In this document: in pieces, positions 33,621 through 43,450 of the stretch | How positions within the stretch are numbered: the first letter of the stretch is position 1 | Layout: each line of letters begins with the position of its first letter | Source: Reticulitermes speratus | Taxonomy: Eukaryota; Arthropoda; Insecta; Blattodea; Rhinotermitidae | Assembly: GCA_021186555.1 (NCBI GenBank) | Contig: JAJKFL010000005.1 | Location: 4,534,321-4,598,320, forward strand | DNA: 64,000 nucleotides | Direction: 5' to 3' | Position numbers and translations under genes: made by a program | Notes under the pieces: generated by a model | Seen by the model: the letters and a program-made list of their open reading frames with translations, nothing else | Told to the model about the DNA's origin: nothing | Database searches by the model: none

Positions 33621-33884
33621 GGCAGAAACATTGGGGGCACGCGGTCTAAGGCGTGGGTCTACGGCCGCTCGCTTGCTGGGATTGTGGGTTCGAATCCCAC
33701 GGGGGGCATGGATGAATGTCTCTTTTGTGTGTTGTCAGGTAGAGATCTCTGCGTCGGGCTGATCACTCGTCCAGAGGAGTGCTACCAAGTGTGGTGTGTC
33801 TGAGTGTGATCGTGAAGCCTCGAACATTGAGGAGGCCTAGGCCCCCCTAGGGGCTGTTGTGCCATAAAAAAAGGCAGAAACATT
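33621..33884 (+). mobile_element. SINE family A with 12-bp target duplication
   Basis: The insert (33633-33872) is flanked by GGCAGAAACATT at 33621-33632 and 33873-33884. Head GGTCTAAGGCGTGGGTCTAC, box B GGGTTCGAATCCC, tail with CCTAGGGGCTGTTGTGCCAT and a short A-run. It is the most complete family A copy. Confidence 0.9.
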
Positions 33885-34370
33885 TATATAGTGTGATGAG
33901 TACGTTACCGGTTCGTGATAAGTCACAAGGAAAATGTATGTAAGCAATGGAATTATGCTTCGTGTAGGTGTTGGTGAAATACGATGTACTGTGCTGTGAC
34001 TCGGATGTTATAGATTTTGTGGAGGTTTTTATGTGTCTTTCAGGGTTTTTGTTTTGGTTTTGTGTGTTTTTTGGGGGGTATTTGGAAAATAATCACTTAG
34101 TGTTTGGTGTTATTTCCACAATATGGTTGCAATTAATCGCTACGTTACGTTCAGTCCCATGTGTGCCTTAACGTGTCTATCTGCAACTGAAAGCACAACA
34201 CGGATGTTTCGTCTCAAGATAAATCTCTGCAGTAACGGATCCAGTTATGGATGCTGTCATTGTCATCTTCCTCGTCTCACCGACGGCATTATAGGTTTCC
34301 GGTCTGTTGCAGTGTCGCCATCTTGTTTGACGTTTCTGGCGTCTTTATATTTATGTGCTGTACAGGGCAT
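33885..34370. other. No gene recognised
   Basis: Unassigned sequence, T/G-rich to 34090. No motif in the overlapping open frames. Confidence 0.4.
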
Positions 34371-34442
34371 ACACAAAAGAATGGTGCGGTTTTAATAGTG
34401 TTCACTATTAAAACCGCACCATTCTTTTGTGTATACCCTGTA
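34371..34442. mobile_element. Palindromic hairpin MITE, copy 3
   Basis: TACAGGGCATACACAAAAGA to CCCTGTA with perfect arms around AATAGTGTTCACTATT. TA-flanked. Confidence 0.88.
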
Positions 34443-34631
34443 TTAATAAAGAAACGTGGTTCCATGTATGTTCTAATGACCGGTGTCCCCTTGACATTTG
34501 CCACCGGCGAAGCTCAAAAGCGCCACTAAATAAACGAAGATGATGCTAATATTGTGTTCAGCCTCTTCATTATATCCTGAGTGACGTCACAGAACCTCAA
34601 GGCTATTCAGTACATGATTTCGCACTTTCAT

Positions 34632-34966
34632 AAATACGGTTTTGTTTGTTTAGTGAATGTGTGACGATACTTCCTTCTATCAAAGATCCGGGATAGCTCG
34701 GTTGATTTAGTGATTAGGCTACGGCTTGCATGACCGATCCCTCAGCAAGGGTAAGAGGATTTTGTCTTCTCCAGAACGTCAAGACGGAGTCTGAGCCTCC
34801 CGGTACCTCCTATTCAGGAGGTACCGGGAGGCTCAGACTCCGTCTTGCTGAGGGATCGGTCATGCAAGCCGTAGCCTAATCACTAAATCAACCGAGCTAT
34901 CCCGGATCTTTGATAGAAGGAAGTATCGTCACACATTCACTAAACAAACACAACCGCATTTTTTAG
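34632..34966. repeat. Inverted duplication including a SINE B head
   Basis: Left arm 34642-34749 and right arm 34844-34951 are inverted copies of unique sequence plus a SINE B head (CGGGATAGCTCGGTTGATTT). A second, inner pair (34781-34811 and 34816-34846) is also inverted around ATTC. The left side has 31 extra bases (34750-34780) between AAG trinucleotides. Because flanking sequence is duplicated too, this is a local rearrangement, not a transposon. An assembly or amplification artefact is possible. Confidence 0.75.
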
Positions 34967-34969
34967 ACA

Positions 34970-35212
34970 CTCGCTAAGGACTAGACGGTCTGGAGATCGA
35001 CTCCCTGTGTGGGCGAGATTTTCCGCACCCGTCTAGACCGGCCCTGGGGCCCACCCAGCCTCCTGTACCGGGTCTCTTCCCCGGGGTAAAGCGGCCGGCT
35101 CGTGGCGTTGTCCACCCACCCACATCTAGCACCGAGGTTAAAGAAAGAGTAGAGCTATACCCCTGTCTCCCCCTCTGGGCCTTCGTGGCCTGCTCTAGGG
35201 TGAGCTTTACGT
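34970..35212 (+). mobile_element. SINE family B, abutting the inverted duplication
   Basis: Body CCGTCTAGACCGGCCCTGGG through GGGTAAAGCGGCCGG, AGAGTAGAGCTATAC, and a GTGAGCTTTAC end. The tRNA head is diverged. It supplies the rest of the SINE whose head is duplicated upstream. Confidence 0.75.
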
Positions 35213-35800
35213 TGTCTTTTACCGGGGGTCTCTTTCTGTGGGGAGTAACGCTGCCATGTCTTCAAGCTGACCCTTCATCTTGATTTGTTTCCGAGTTTAA
35301 GAATGTGTGGAGCTATACCGCCACTCCCCATGTCCAAGCGAAACCCTGTACTAAGGACGCGAAACATTACTTGTTCGAGAGAAAGATGGGGGAACAGAAA
35401 TCGTTTTGTTTCATCTATTTTGTGTTTATGTGGTGTTTCCTGTGCGACACCAATCGAAGTGCTGTGTTTATCGACCTTGGTTATAACTTCGTGTTACACG
35501 TGTAATTTCGTAGGTCTCCAAATCTCCTCATGAAGTCCACAGTGCTAAGTGCGCGTTATGTCGCGGATTATGCATGCAACTAAGCGGTGACGGCCAAGTG
35601 CTTTTATTTTTAAAAAACTTTGTAAGTCATGTTCATAAATTTTAATGAGATGTGCTGTGCAGTGGTTGCCGGGTGTGCAGTGTTATATGCAGAATAAATT
35701 TTCCACCGCTACACGAAATCTTTGACGTCTCATATTCATTGAAATGGAAATAATCTACACCCTATTGCAAGATATATATATATTATTATATATATATATA
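35213..35800. other. No gene; SINE B fragment near 35300, (TA)n at 35772-35800
   Basis: AATGTGTGGAGCTATACC near 35302 is a SINE B 3' fragment. A TA-rich run precedes two hairpin MITEs. Confidence 0.45.
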
Positions 35801-35882
35801 TACAGGGCATACACAAACGAATGGTGCGGTTTCAATAGTGATTCCTATTGAAACCGCACCATTCTTTTTTGTATACTCTGTA
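35801..35882. mobile_element. Palindromic hairpin MITE, copy 4
   Basis: Same ends as the other copies, but the arms read GGTTTCAATAG / CTATTGAAACC: a T-to-C change on one side is matched by A-to-G on the other. Confidence 0.88.
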
Positions 35883-35884
35883 TA

Positions 35885-35966
35885 TACAGGACATATACAA
35901 AAGAATGGTGCGGTTTCAAAAGTGAATACTTTTGATACCGCACCATTCTTTTGTGTATGCCCTGTA
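35885..35966. mobile_element. Palindromic hairpin MITE, copy 5
   Basis: Lies 2 bp from copy 4. The centre is CAAAAGTGAATACTTTTG, again changed on both arms. TA-flanked. Confidence 0.87.
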
Positions 35967-36640
35967 TATATTGACATTTATTTCATTGTTAGTATATACA
36001 AATCTTTTGAGAAAAATGTGCGTAATTCTTTTATCTTAGCAGAAATGAGGGGGTGGAATGGGGGGTTGTGAATTACGAGGTGAGAATGTTCATAGTTTAA
36101 TTTTTCGTCCTCCAGCCCTCAGGCCATTAAATTATATGGTGTGAACGGGGCGGTACATGTTACACGCACGGACAAACAGAACTACTCATATAAAAAGATT
36201 TTGTCTCAAGTCCTGTTGGGAGGATAATTACGGAGTTTGTATGTAAATTATACATTAACCTTTAAACGGCCAGCGTTTGCATATGCAAAGGCACGTAAAA
36301 AAAACGTCCCTAGAAATTAATTTAATATATTTGGGCAACAAGAAAATTTACAGCATTTTTTAAGATATGGTGCATAATCTCTGATTTATGTTCCCCAAAA
36401 TTGCAGTTCATTTCATAATTTTGCCTTTTTATGTTCAAATAATACTCGTACATTTTTCATAAATCGTGCATTTGAATTTAAATACCCACCCGGTCGTTTA
36501 AAGTTTAAGGTTGAATGGTTGTCGGAGGGAATGGCTAAACACCGTTGCGACTTCTGCTAGCTGTGGTGTAAGGAAGTTCTGCTCGCATGGTAAGAAGACT
36601 GTTTGCTACCTTGGGTGTCCGTCCTACTAGCAGTAGTGAA
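35967..36640. other. No gene seen
   Basis: AT-rich, unassigned sequence. Confidence 0.4.
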
Positions 36641-36884
36641 GGTATTTTTTTTTCCTACGGCTCGACAGCCCTATATGGGCCTGGGCCTCCTCGTTTCGTC
36701 AAGGCTTCACGATCACACACTTTTTAGATACACCACAGTCGGTAGGGCTCCTCTGGACCAGTGACCAGCCCGTCGCAGAGACCTCTACCTGACAACACAC
36801 AACACTCACAACAGACAGACATCCATGCCCCCGGTGGGATTCGAACCCACGATCCTAGTAAGCGAGCGGCCGAAGACCCACGCC

Positions 36885-37686
36885 TTAAGGGGCCCATACA
36901 CGTACGAGTCTGGCTCGCGAGTCCGGCTCGGCTCGGGTTCCAATGAGCCAAACTCGTCCGTGTGTGGGTCGCCACGAGCCGGGCTTGGCCGAGTCCAGCG
37001 AGGCTCGCCAGGGCCTTCGGTGGGACTCGGCTCGGCGACGGCTCGCTATTGGTTCGTACGTGTGTGGGCGGTCCCGAGCCAGACTCGCGTATCTACACGT
37101 TTTCTTACCTTCAAATATTCTTCTTTTAGAGCCTTGTATATAGCCTTGCAGGTCTCTGGAATGATTTTTCCCAAAGCTTGAGGTGATATAATCGTGGCAA
37201 ACTTGAGATCTTCAAACGACCGTCCCGTGGCAAGAAAACATAGAGTCGCTGCGCTACGTGCTTCAGGTGTAATAGCATTCCGCATCACAGTATCTTGTTT
37301 CACTATGAACGGTTTTACTTTTGCTAGCAAGTACTTGAAGTTTTCATCTGACATTCTGAAGTAGTTTTTGTAGTCTTCAGGTCTATCATTTCTAATAAAG
37401 TTCAATAAATTTAAATGGGTAAATCTGTCTCTACTTAACAGCCAGTTCTTAGCCCACATTTCCCTCCTTTTTCTAAGCTTTTTTCTCCCGAACACACCGC
37501 ATTCATCCAGTATTATCACCGCTGCTGCAACTTGCTTCGATGAACTCATTCTGGATACTGCAATGTACGAGCAAAGTTGGGCGTCAGCTCATGCGTGTGT
37601 GGTGAAATATATCCGAGCCCGGCTCCCGAGTCAAGCTCGCCGAGCCGGACTCGCGAGCCAGACTCGTACGTGTATGGGCCCCTTTA
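36885..37686 (-). mobile_element. PIF/Harbinger transposon, deleted derivative (796 bp)
   Basis: Perfect 45-bp terminal inverted repeats AGGGGCCCATACACGTACGA... at 36888-36932 and 37639-37683. Three-base target duplications TTA lie at 36885-36887 and 37684-37686. TTA/TAA duplication is typical of PIF/Harbinger. Subterminal GAGCC/GGCTC-rich repeats, some echoing the terminal repeat in inverse (around 36956-36990 and 37050-37090), may be transposase binding sites. Only the first part of a transposase frame remains inside. Confidence 0.93.
37046..37549 (-). CDS. Harbinger transposase N-terminal portion, truncated
   Basis: 167 codons. Residues from about 25 to 145 match the start of Harbinger-type nucleases (HARBI1/ALP1-like): a WAKNWLLSRD segment, RMSDENFKYLL, QDTVMRNAITPEARSAATL, FLATGRSFEDLKF and ISPQALGKIIPETCKAIY. 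This is the helical region before the catalytic domain. Full proteins run to about 350-450 residues. The DDE residues are absent because the last 17 codons run into subterminal repeat sequence. It cannot catalyse transposition, but it could in principle still be expressed. Confidence 0.85.
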   Translation of the reverse strand: MSSSKQVAAAVIILDECGVFGRKKLRKRREMWAKNWLLSRDRFTHLNLLNFIRNDRPEDYKNYFRMSDENFKYLLAKVKPFIVKQDTVMRNAITPEARSAATLCFLATGRSFEDLKFATIISPQALGKIIPETCKAIYKALKEEYLKVRKRVDTRVWLGTAHTRTNQ

Positions 37687-37711
37687 GACCGCGCGGCCAC
37701 TGGGATCGGCA

Positions 37712-37923
37712 GTGAATATATTACTTGTCGTTTATATGGCAGTCTTTATACACAGTCGTAACCAAAAAACAAATTTCCGCTATGTGACGTAGTGTTGATC
37801 CTTCCTGCCTTCCATTGCCCTAGCACAAACAGTTCTCATCAGTAGAAGTACGTGTAAACTGAACTGGCTTGCGGTCAGTTGTCCAGTGGCGACGTTTTCT
37901 GTTCTTGCTTATAATCTTCTGTG
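37712..37923. other. No gene seen
   Basis: Short unassigned stretch between the SINE and a palindrome. Confidence 0.4.
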
Positions 37924-38060
37924 TTGTTACCCGGCGTCATTTTTTGGTGTACGACCAACGTTTCGGGATCACCTGTTTGTCCCATCCCTAAGACCCTGAA
38001 GATGGGACAAACAAATGATCCCGAAACGTTGGTCATACACCAAAAAATGACGCCGTTTTA
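37924..38060. mobile_element. Fold-back ribozyme palindrome
   Basis: Left arm GGCGTCATTTTTTGGTGTAC ... and right arm ending CACCAAAAAATGACGCC, about 58 bp each, with a short centre near 37988-38000. The right arm carries the ribozyme at 37992-38034. The tail GGCGGAATCC after 38078 resembles the 3' end of the sister family. Confidence 0.75.
37992..38034 (+). ncRNA. Hammerhead ribozyme, type I, ACGT stem III
   Basis: Stem I GACC (37992-37995), CTGAAGA (37996-38002), U, stem II GGGA/TCCC, GAAA (38023-38026), self-complementary ACGT, cut site GTT, stem I GGTC (38031-38034). Core complete. With only ACGT between GAAA and the cut site, stem III can form only between two molecules. An alternative fold within one molecule (A-U, C-G, loop GTTG) would use GGTC differently. 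Confidence 0.7.
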
Positions 38061-38129
38061 AGCAACATTACGACCACGGCGGAATCCTTCAAATACATAT
38101 TTTAGTCTATTTTCACCGTGCATTTTTCG

Positions 38130-38368
38130 AGTATAGACAATGTTTTTCACCAACTAAATGCACTTGTTATAAAAACACTAAATTATTCTAAAACTGTTTG
38201 ATAAAAAGCTCCGACATGTTTCGGCTCACCACACAGTCAGTTGTGACCCCCTGAGGATGGCTCATTGGTGAGCCGAAACATGTCGGGGCTTTTTATCAAA
38301 CAGTTTTAGAATAATTTAGTGTTTTTATAACAAGTGCATTTAGTTGGCGAAAAACATTGTCTATATTC
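38130..38368. mobile_element. Fold-back ribozyme palindrome, near-perfect arms
   Basis: Arms of about 100 bp (38130-38230 and 38267-38368) contain the shared terminal motif CACCAACTAAATGCAC and end in GTATAGACAATG / CATTGTCTATATTC. A complete ribozyme spans the centre and right arm. The left arm repeats only GAGCCGAAACATGTCGG, without its CTGANGA box. No coding region. Confidence 0.8.
38247..38288 (+). ncRNA. Hammerhead ribozyme, type I, best preserved copy
   Basis: Stem I CCCC (38247-38250), CTGAGGA (38251-38257), U, stem II GGCTC/GAGCC (5 bp perfect, loop ATTGGT), GAAA (38275-38278), ACATGT self-complementary stem III, cut site GTC with the cut after C38284, stem I GGGG (38285-38288). Every invariant base is present. 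Self-cleavage in transcripts is predicted from family knowledge. Confidence 0.82.
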
Positions 38369-38896
38369 AATTACATATGTTTTCTGATGTCCATCATTAT
38401 CCTCCAGTACCACAAATGAACACTTTATCTCTTTATGACTGTTCGAGGGTTAGCTGTACTTTGGTGTCGAGGATACAGTTTGTGTGTATTGTTAAGGCAC
38501 GTGCCTGATTATTGCACCTGGTGGCTAGTTCTTGGAGCCGCGTTTGTGCTGTAAAAACTAAATTATGTGGCTTCGTGTTGGAGAAAAGTTGTCGACACAT
38601 TGGCATATGTTGAGTGGCTGTAAGATGTGAGATATTGTTTGTTTACGGACGGTTTATCTTTTATTTTATATTCTCCACAGTCCGGTGCGTAAAGTGGAAA
38701 CGTAAAAAGGTTCTGTTGGTTTTATAGAGCAAGAATATTCGTGTACATTTAGCGAAGATGAAATAGAATTTTTTTGTCAGTTTCATGGAAAATAACAACA
38801 TTTCTATTACCCATAATTTGTGCTCTCCTTTTGCCACAGATTATTTTGATATTGTTGTACATTCACACTTTTTACTCATAATTCTGAAAAAATTTT
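38369..38896. other. No gene seen
   Basis: AT-rich, unassigned. Confidence 0.4.
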
Positions 38897-39120
38897 TATA
38901 GATTCGGGCTTCGATTCCTGGTAGGGGAAAGAGATTTTTCTCTTCTCCGAAACGTCCAGACCGGCTCTGGAACCTATCCAGCCTCCTATTGAGTATGTAC
39001 CCATGTTTTCTCCCCTAGGTAAAGCGGCCGGGGCGTGAGGTTGACCAGTCACCTTCATCGAGTGTCGAGTTTAAGAATGAGTGGAGCTCTACTTCTACTC
39101 CCGCCATGTACATGGAGTTC
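38897..39120 (+). mobile_element. SINE family B, 5'-truncated
   Basis: Starts at the box B remnant (GCTTCGATTCCTGG). Body CCAGACCGGCTCTGG, GGTAAAGCGGCCGGGGCG and the GAGTGGAGCTCTACTTCTAC 3' part. Confidence 0.75.
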
Positions 39121-39936
39121 AATTGAAAACCGAACCCATGAACCCAGACGCACGACAGCAATACATTTCTGCATATAATATATGCCATATATAATACAAC
39201 TCACCGCTTATTAGAGGATGTGTTGAAAATGACCTCCTTCAACTATCAGGCATTCTCGATTTTGAAATAACTGAAACATGGGGAAAAGTATTCTAAATGG
39301 TACGTTTTTCATATGATTTCTTCCTTGAGTATGTTTCCACAATGAATATCCTCTGTGTTAAACTCTACTGCATGCCAACGAGCAACAGAAATGTACGTTA
39401 CACTGTCACACAGCATACTAAACTGAACTGTGTGACAAACATGATGCAATGCACCGTACGCGCGACGATAAGACTGGCGGTGTGTGAGTCACGAACCTGT
39501 CGTTTAAACTTGCCGCGCATTATTGCCGATTTGTAGACAAGAACTTCAAAGAGTACTTAATAATCTGTTCACAGGTGTCAAGCATGTCTGAGAGTCGAAA
39601 GATATAATTTAACATTGGGTAAGTTAGGGTAAGTTATATTGTGTAATAGATAAATGCTATATGCGTAAATGTAAGACTTAAGCTTGCCGTGCTTCTAGGT
39701 TCGGTTTTCGATTGACCTTTCTGTACTGCCATGACGTGAACAGGGGTAACTTTACCTTTTACCTTCACACTCGATAGGTTTCTGTGGATGGGGAGTCAGT
39801 CGAGCGCGATGATCTTACAGAGAGCAGTGCGACGTACATCTCCGCACCGCGGTAAAGCATTTCATTCAGTAGAGTACGAATGATGGTCTAAGATTGCCTT
39901 CGTTGTCCACATTTCATCTGACACTCTGGCGAATAC
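39121..39936. other. No gene recognised
   Basis: Unassigned. The 79-codon frame at 39297 has no motif. Confidence 0.4.
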
Positions 39937-40772
39937 AGGTGTGTGGTGTGCTATACATGTGTGTGGCGTGCTATACAGGTGTGTGGCGTGCTATACAGGT
40001 ATTTGGCGTGCTATACAGGTGTTTGGCGTGCTATACAGTGTTTGGCGTGCTATACAGGTGTTTGGCGTGCTATACAGGTGTGTGGCGTGCTATGCATGTG
40101 TGTGGCGTGCTATACATGTGTGTGGCGTGCTGTACATGTGTGTGGCGTGCTATACATGTGTGTGGCGTGCTATACAGGTGTTTGGCGTGCTATACATGTG
40201 TTTGGCGTGCTATACATGTGTGTGGTGTGCTATACATGTGTGTGGTGTGCTATACATGTGTGTGGCGTGCTATACATGTGTTTGGCGTGCTATACATGTG
40301 TTTGGCGTGCTATACAGGTGTGTGGCGTGCTATACAGGTGTGTGGCGTGCTATACAGATGTGTGGTGTGCTATACAGGTGTGTGGTGTGCTATACATGTG
40401 TTTGGCGTGCTATACAGGTGTGTGGTGTGCTATACAGGTGTGTGGTGTGTTATACATGTGTTTGGCGTGCTACACAGGTGTGTGGCGTGTTATACATGTG
40501 TGTGGCGTGCTATACAGGTGTGTGGTGTGCTATACAGGTGTGTGGCGTGCTATACATGTGTGTGGCGTGCTATACATGTGTGTGGCGTGCTATACAGGTG
40601 TGTGGGTGCTATACAGGTGTGTGGCGTGCTATACATGTGTGTGGCGTGCTATACATGTGTGTGGCGTGCTATACATGTGTGTGGCGTGCTATACAGGTGT
40701 GTGGCGTGCTATACAGGTGTGTGGCATGCTATACAGGTGTGTGGCGTGCTATACAGGTGTGTGGCGTGCTAT
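39937..40772. repeat. 20-bp minisatellite, about 42 copies
   Basis: The unit is GTGTGTGGCGTGCTATACAG with variants (TATACATG, GTTTGGCG, GTGTGGTG). Since 20 is not a multiple of three but the unit lacks stops, all three plus frames stay open for about 290-320 codons with a Cys/Tyr/Trp/Val-rich repeat. There is no reason to regard these as proteins. Confidence 0.97.
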
Positions 40773-40904
40773 ATGTGCTACGACCACTTATTCCGACATA
40801 CATCCCCACAGGATAGTAATTATTCTGTCATGTCACTGACACTTTATCATGTCTAATGTCTAACGAAGACGTTGGACATTAGGCACGTGAGGATGGGACC
40901 AATA

Positions 40905-42001
40905 CCTTATACCAGTGCTTCCCAAACCAGGGTAAATTACCCATAATTGGGTAAAAGTGGGGCTTCTTTGGGTAACAATACACCTCGGAATACACATTAA
41001 AATGTACCGTAAAAGTGTAGAAGAAGAAGTACTCTGAAGAACGTGATCAGTCAGTGTGCACCGATACTCTAAAACGTCTAACTGTGGCATTATACTGACT
41101 GGGCTGGACTTGGGTGATTGAAATGTGGCGTGGTGAATAGTTACTGAATTGTTTGTGGCGTGCTAAATGTTTGTGAGTGTTTAAAATAAGACATTGCATC
41201 AAACATAATGTTTGTGGTTGCTAAAATGTTTAGAGTGTTTAATAAGACATTGCTCAAACATAATGTTGTGGTTGCTAAATGTGTTAGGTGTTTAAACAAA
41301 GACATTGCATCAAACATAATGTTTGTGGCTGCTAAAATGTTATGATGTTATTAAAGAAAGACCTGCATTAGCATAAGGTTGTGGTGCCTAAAATGTTAAA
41401 AGATGTTTAAAATAAAGACATTTGCAGTCAACATAATGTTTTGGCTGCTAAAATGTTTAGAGATGTTTAAAAAAGACATTAGCAATACTAAATAAGTTTG
41501 TGGCTGCTAAATGTTTAGAGATGTTTAAAATAAAGACATTGCATCAAACATAATGTTTGTGGCTGCTAAAATGTTTAGAGATGTTTAAAATAAAGACATT
41601 GCATCAAACATAATGTTTGTGGCTGCTAAAATGTTTAGAGATGTTTAAAATAAAGACATTGCATCAAACATAATGTTTGTGGCTGCTAAAATGTTTAGAG
41701 ATGTTTAAAATAAAGACATTGCATCAAACATAAGTTTGTGGCTGCTAAAATGTTTAGAGATGTTTAAAATAAAGACATTGCATCAAACATAATGTTTGTG
41801 GCTGCTAAAATGTTTAAGATGTTTAAAATAAAGACATTACATCAAACATAATGTTTGCTTCCTATTTTTTTACCGATCTCTCTTCACTTGTCAAATATGT
41901 TTTCTGTGCAGTTAGTGTTTTACATACATTGGGTAAAAAGGACTTTCTGATAAGCGGTTTTAGGTAATGAAGGAAAAAGTTTGGGAAGCAGTGCGTTATA
42001 C
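40905..42001. mobile_element. hAT-type element (1081 bp) containing a minisatellite
   Basis: The element (40913-41993) starts CAGTGCTTCCCAAACCAGGG and ends GTTTGGGAAGCAGTG (one mismatch in the inverted ends). 8-bp flanks CCTTATAC and CGTTATAC differ at one base. Next to the ends lie GGGTAAATTACCC-type blocks similar to the element at 48266. No transposase: nearly the whole interior is a 60-bp array. Confidence 0.75.
41150..41857. repeat. 60-bp minisatellite inside the hAT element
   Basis: The unit starts ATGTTTAAAATAAAGACATT and continues GCATCAAACATAATGTTTGT, GGCTGCTAAAATGTTTAGAG. The right copies (41520-41760) are almost identical. The left copies are shortened and mutated, giving a clear age gradient. 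Confidence 0.95.
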
Positions 42002-42061
42002 CGAAACGTCGGGCATCAATCATACAGTGATGCGGAACCATATCCGGAAGGACGGAGATCT

Positions 42062-42508
42062 AAAAATTGCAATACCAACAGTAGGCATTCACTCCACCCT
42101 TGGTGATGTATTTTAAACTGTTTTTTGAAAAGCACTTACAGAAAGAAACGCGTCACGTCTCGTCGCTCGTTTGAATAATGTGCTGTTATTCAATTAGCAC
42201 CGATGATTGTGTGGTGTTTGTATAGGACATTCCTCAATACTTCACAGAAATGGAATTCTGGTTCAAGTCGTTTGTTCTGTGTTGGCAACCGGGTCTCAGC
42301 GCGTTTGTGTAACAAGCAGCTGTATTGGGTTTGGCATTGCTGTGTCGTCGTTTGGCAGTGAGAGATGGTTCTTGCTTCAAGCTCCCTTTATACGTGTCAA
42401 ATCGTGCGTGTATTTCTGTAATAGTTTCTATCCTTTAGCCTCAAAACCTAGAAACCTGCAGCGTCTGTTGTTAAAGAGGCGCTCTCGTGCATGGAACCCA
42501 GCTACCTT
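42062..42508. other. No gene recognised
   Basis: A 108-codon frame (42207-42533) runs into the next array and has no recognisable motif. Confidence 0.35.
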
Positions 42509-42949
42509 ATATTTGTATGCGCTGTTATTGTGAGATTGGCTGCAGACATCGATATTTGTATGCGCTGTTATTGTGAGATTGGCTGCAGACATCGATATTT
42601 GTATGCGATGTTATTGTGAGATTGGCTGCAGACATCGATATTTGTATGCGCTGTTATTGTGAGATTGGCTGCAGACATCGATATTTGTATTGCGCTGTTA
42701 TTGTTGAGATTGGCTGCAGACATCGATATTTGTATGCGCTGTTATTGTGAGATTGGCTGCAGACATCGATATTTGTATGCGCTGTTATTGTGAGATTGGC
42801 GGCTACATACATCGATATTTGTATGCGCTGTTATTGTGAGATTGGCTGCAGACATCGATATTTGTATGCGCGTTATTGTGAGATTGGCTGCAGACATCGA
42901 TATTTGTATGCGCTGTTATTGTGAGATTGGCTGCAGACATCGATATTTG
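42509..42949. repeat. 43-bp minisatellite, about 10 copies
   Basis: The unit is GCGCTGTTATTGTGAGATTG, then GCTGCAGACATCGATATTTG and TAT. Only a few single-base changes and insertions. Confidence 0.95.
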
Positions 42950-43009
42950 CAGCATATGTAATCATTACTACCCTTCGACCTCCCAGATATGGAATACTAT
43001 CATTAAACG

Positions 43010-43290
43010 AGCCGGGATAGCTCAGTTATTTTAGTGACTAGGCTGCGGGCTGGGCGGTTATGGTTTCGAATCCGGCAGGGGTAGGTGATTTTTTCTTCTC
43101 CTAAACCGTCCAGCCCGGTTCTGGGGCCCAGTCAGCCTCTTATTCAATGGGTACCGGTGTTATTTCTCGAGGGTAAAGCGGCCGAGCGTGAAGTTGACCA
43201 CTTACCTGCATCTAGTACCGAGCTTAGTGGAGCCATGCCTCTGATCCCCGTATATGCCTTCATGGCGTGAAAAGAGACACTTTACCTACC
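43010..43290 (+). mobile_element. SINE family B
   Basis: tRNA-like head CCGGGATAGCTCAGTTATTT, box B GGTTTCGAATCC, body CCGTCCAGCCCGGTTCTGGG, GGGTAAAGCGGCCG and the GCCTTCATGGCGTGA end. Confidence 0.85.
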
Positions 43291-43314
43291 TGGTACGTAC
43301 TCGTGGCTGTACGG

Positions 43315-43450
43315 CCCTCTGAGAGCCTTGGCCTCCTTAAAAACAGAAGCCAATTCTCTGTACACTGCCTTCTGTCGCCATCTCTTAACATTCATATTCC
43401 GTAGATCCTTTTCAACGTCTTCCAACCATCTCAATGTAGGTCTTCCCGTT
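43315..43450 (-). pseudogene. LINE C-terminal fragment (VEKDLRNMNVKRW type)
   Basis: The minus strand reads PTLRWLEDVEKDLRNMNVKR, then WRQKAVYRELASVFKEAKAL. These peptides are typical of the extreme C-terminus of some insect LINE polyproteins and represent a second family, different from 17330 and 58480. No upstream RT remains. Confidence 0.65.

Larger units (their letters stand above)
36648..37711 (-). mobile_element. SINE family A interrupted by a Harbinger element
   Basis: The SINE runs 36648-36887 and resumes at 37684-37711. Removing 36888-37683 and one TTA restores the family A head (CCACGCCTTAGACCGCGCGG), as in the uninterrupted copy at 4598. Box B GGGTTCGAATCC is at 36837-36848 (minus strand). 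Confidence 0.88.
40860..42060. mobile_element. Worn hammerhead-type element split by a hAT insertion
   Basis: GTGAGGATGGGACCAATACC (40887-40906) and TTATACCGAAACGTCGGG (41996-42013) are the two halves of a ribozyme-like block (altered box, stem II, GAAAC, GTCGG). The hAT element sits in the stem II loop. The ribozyme core was probably already damaged (GTGAGGA). Confidence 0.6.

Noticed and set aside
39894-40856. Three overlapping open frames of about 290-320 codons, Cys/Tyr/Trp-rich
   Set aside because: They lie entirely in a 20-bp tandem repeat whose unit has no stop in any plus frame. Three equally long frames of one repeat cannot be taken as genes.
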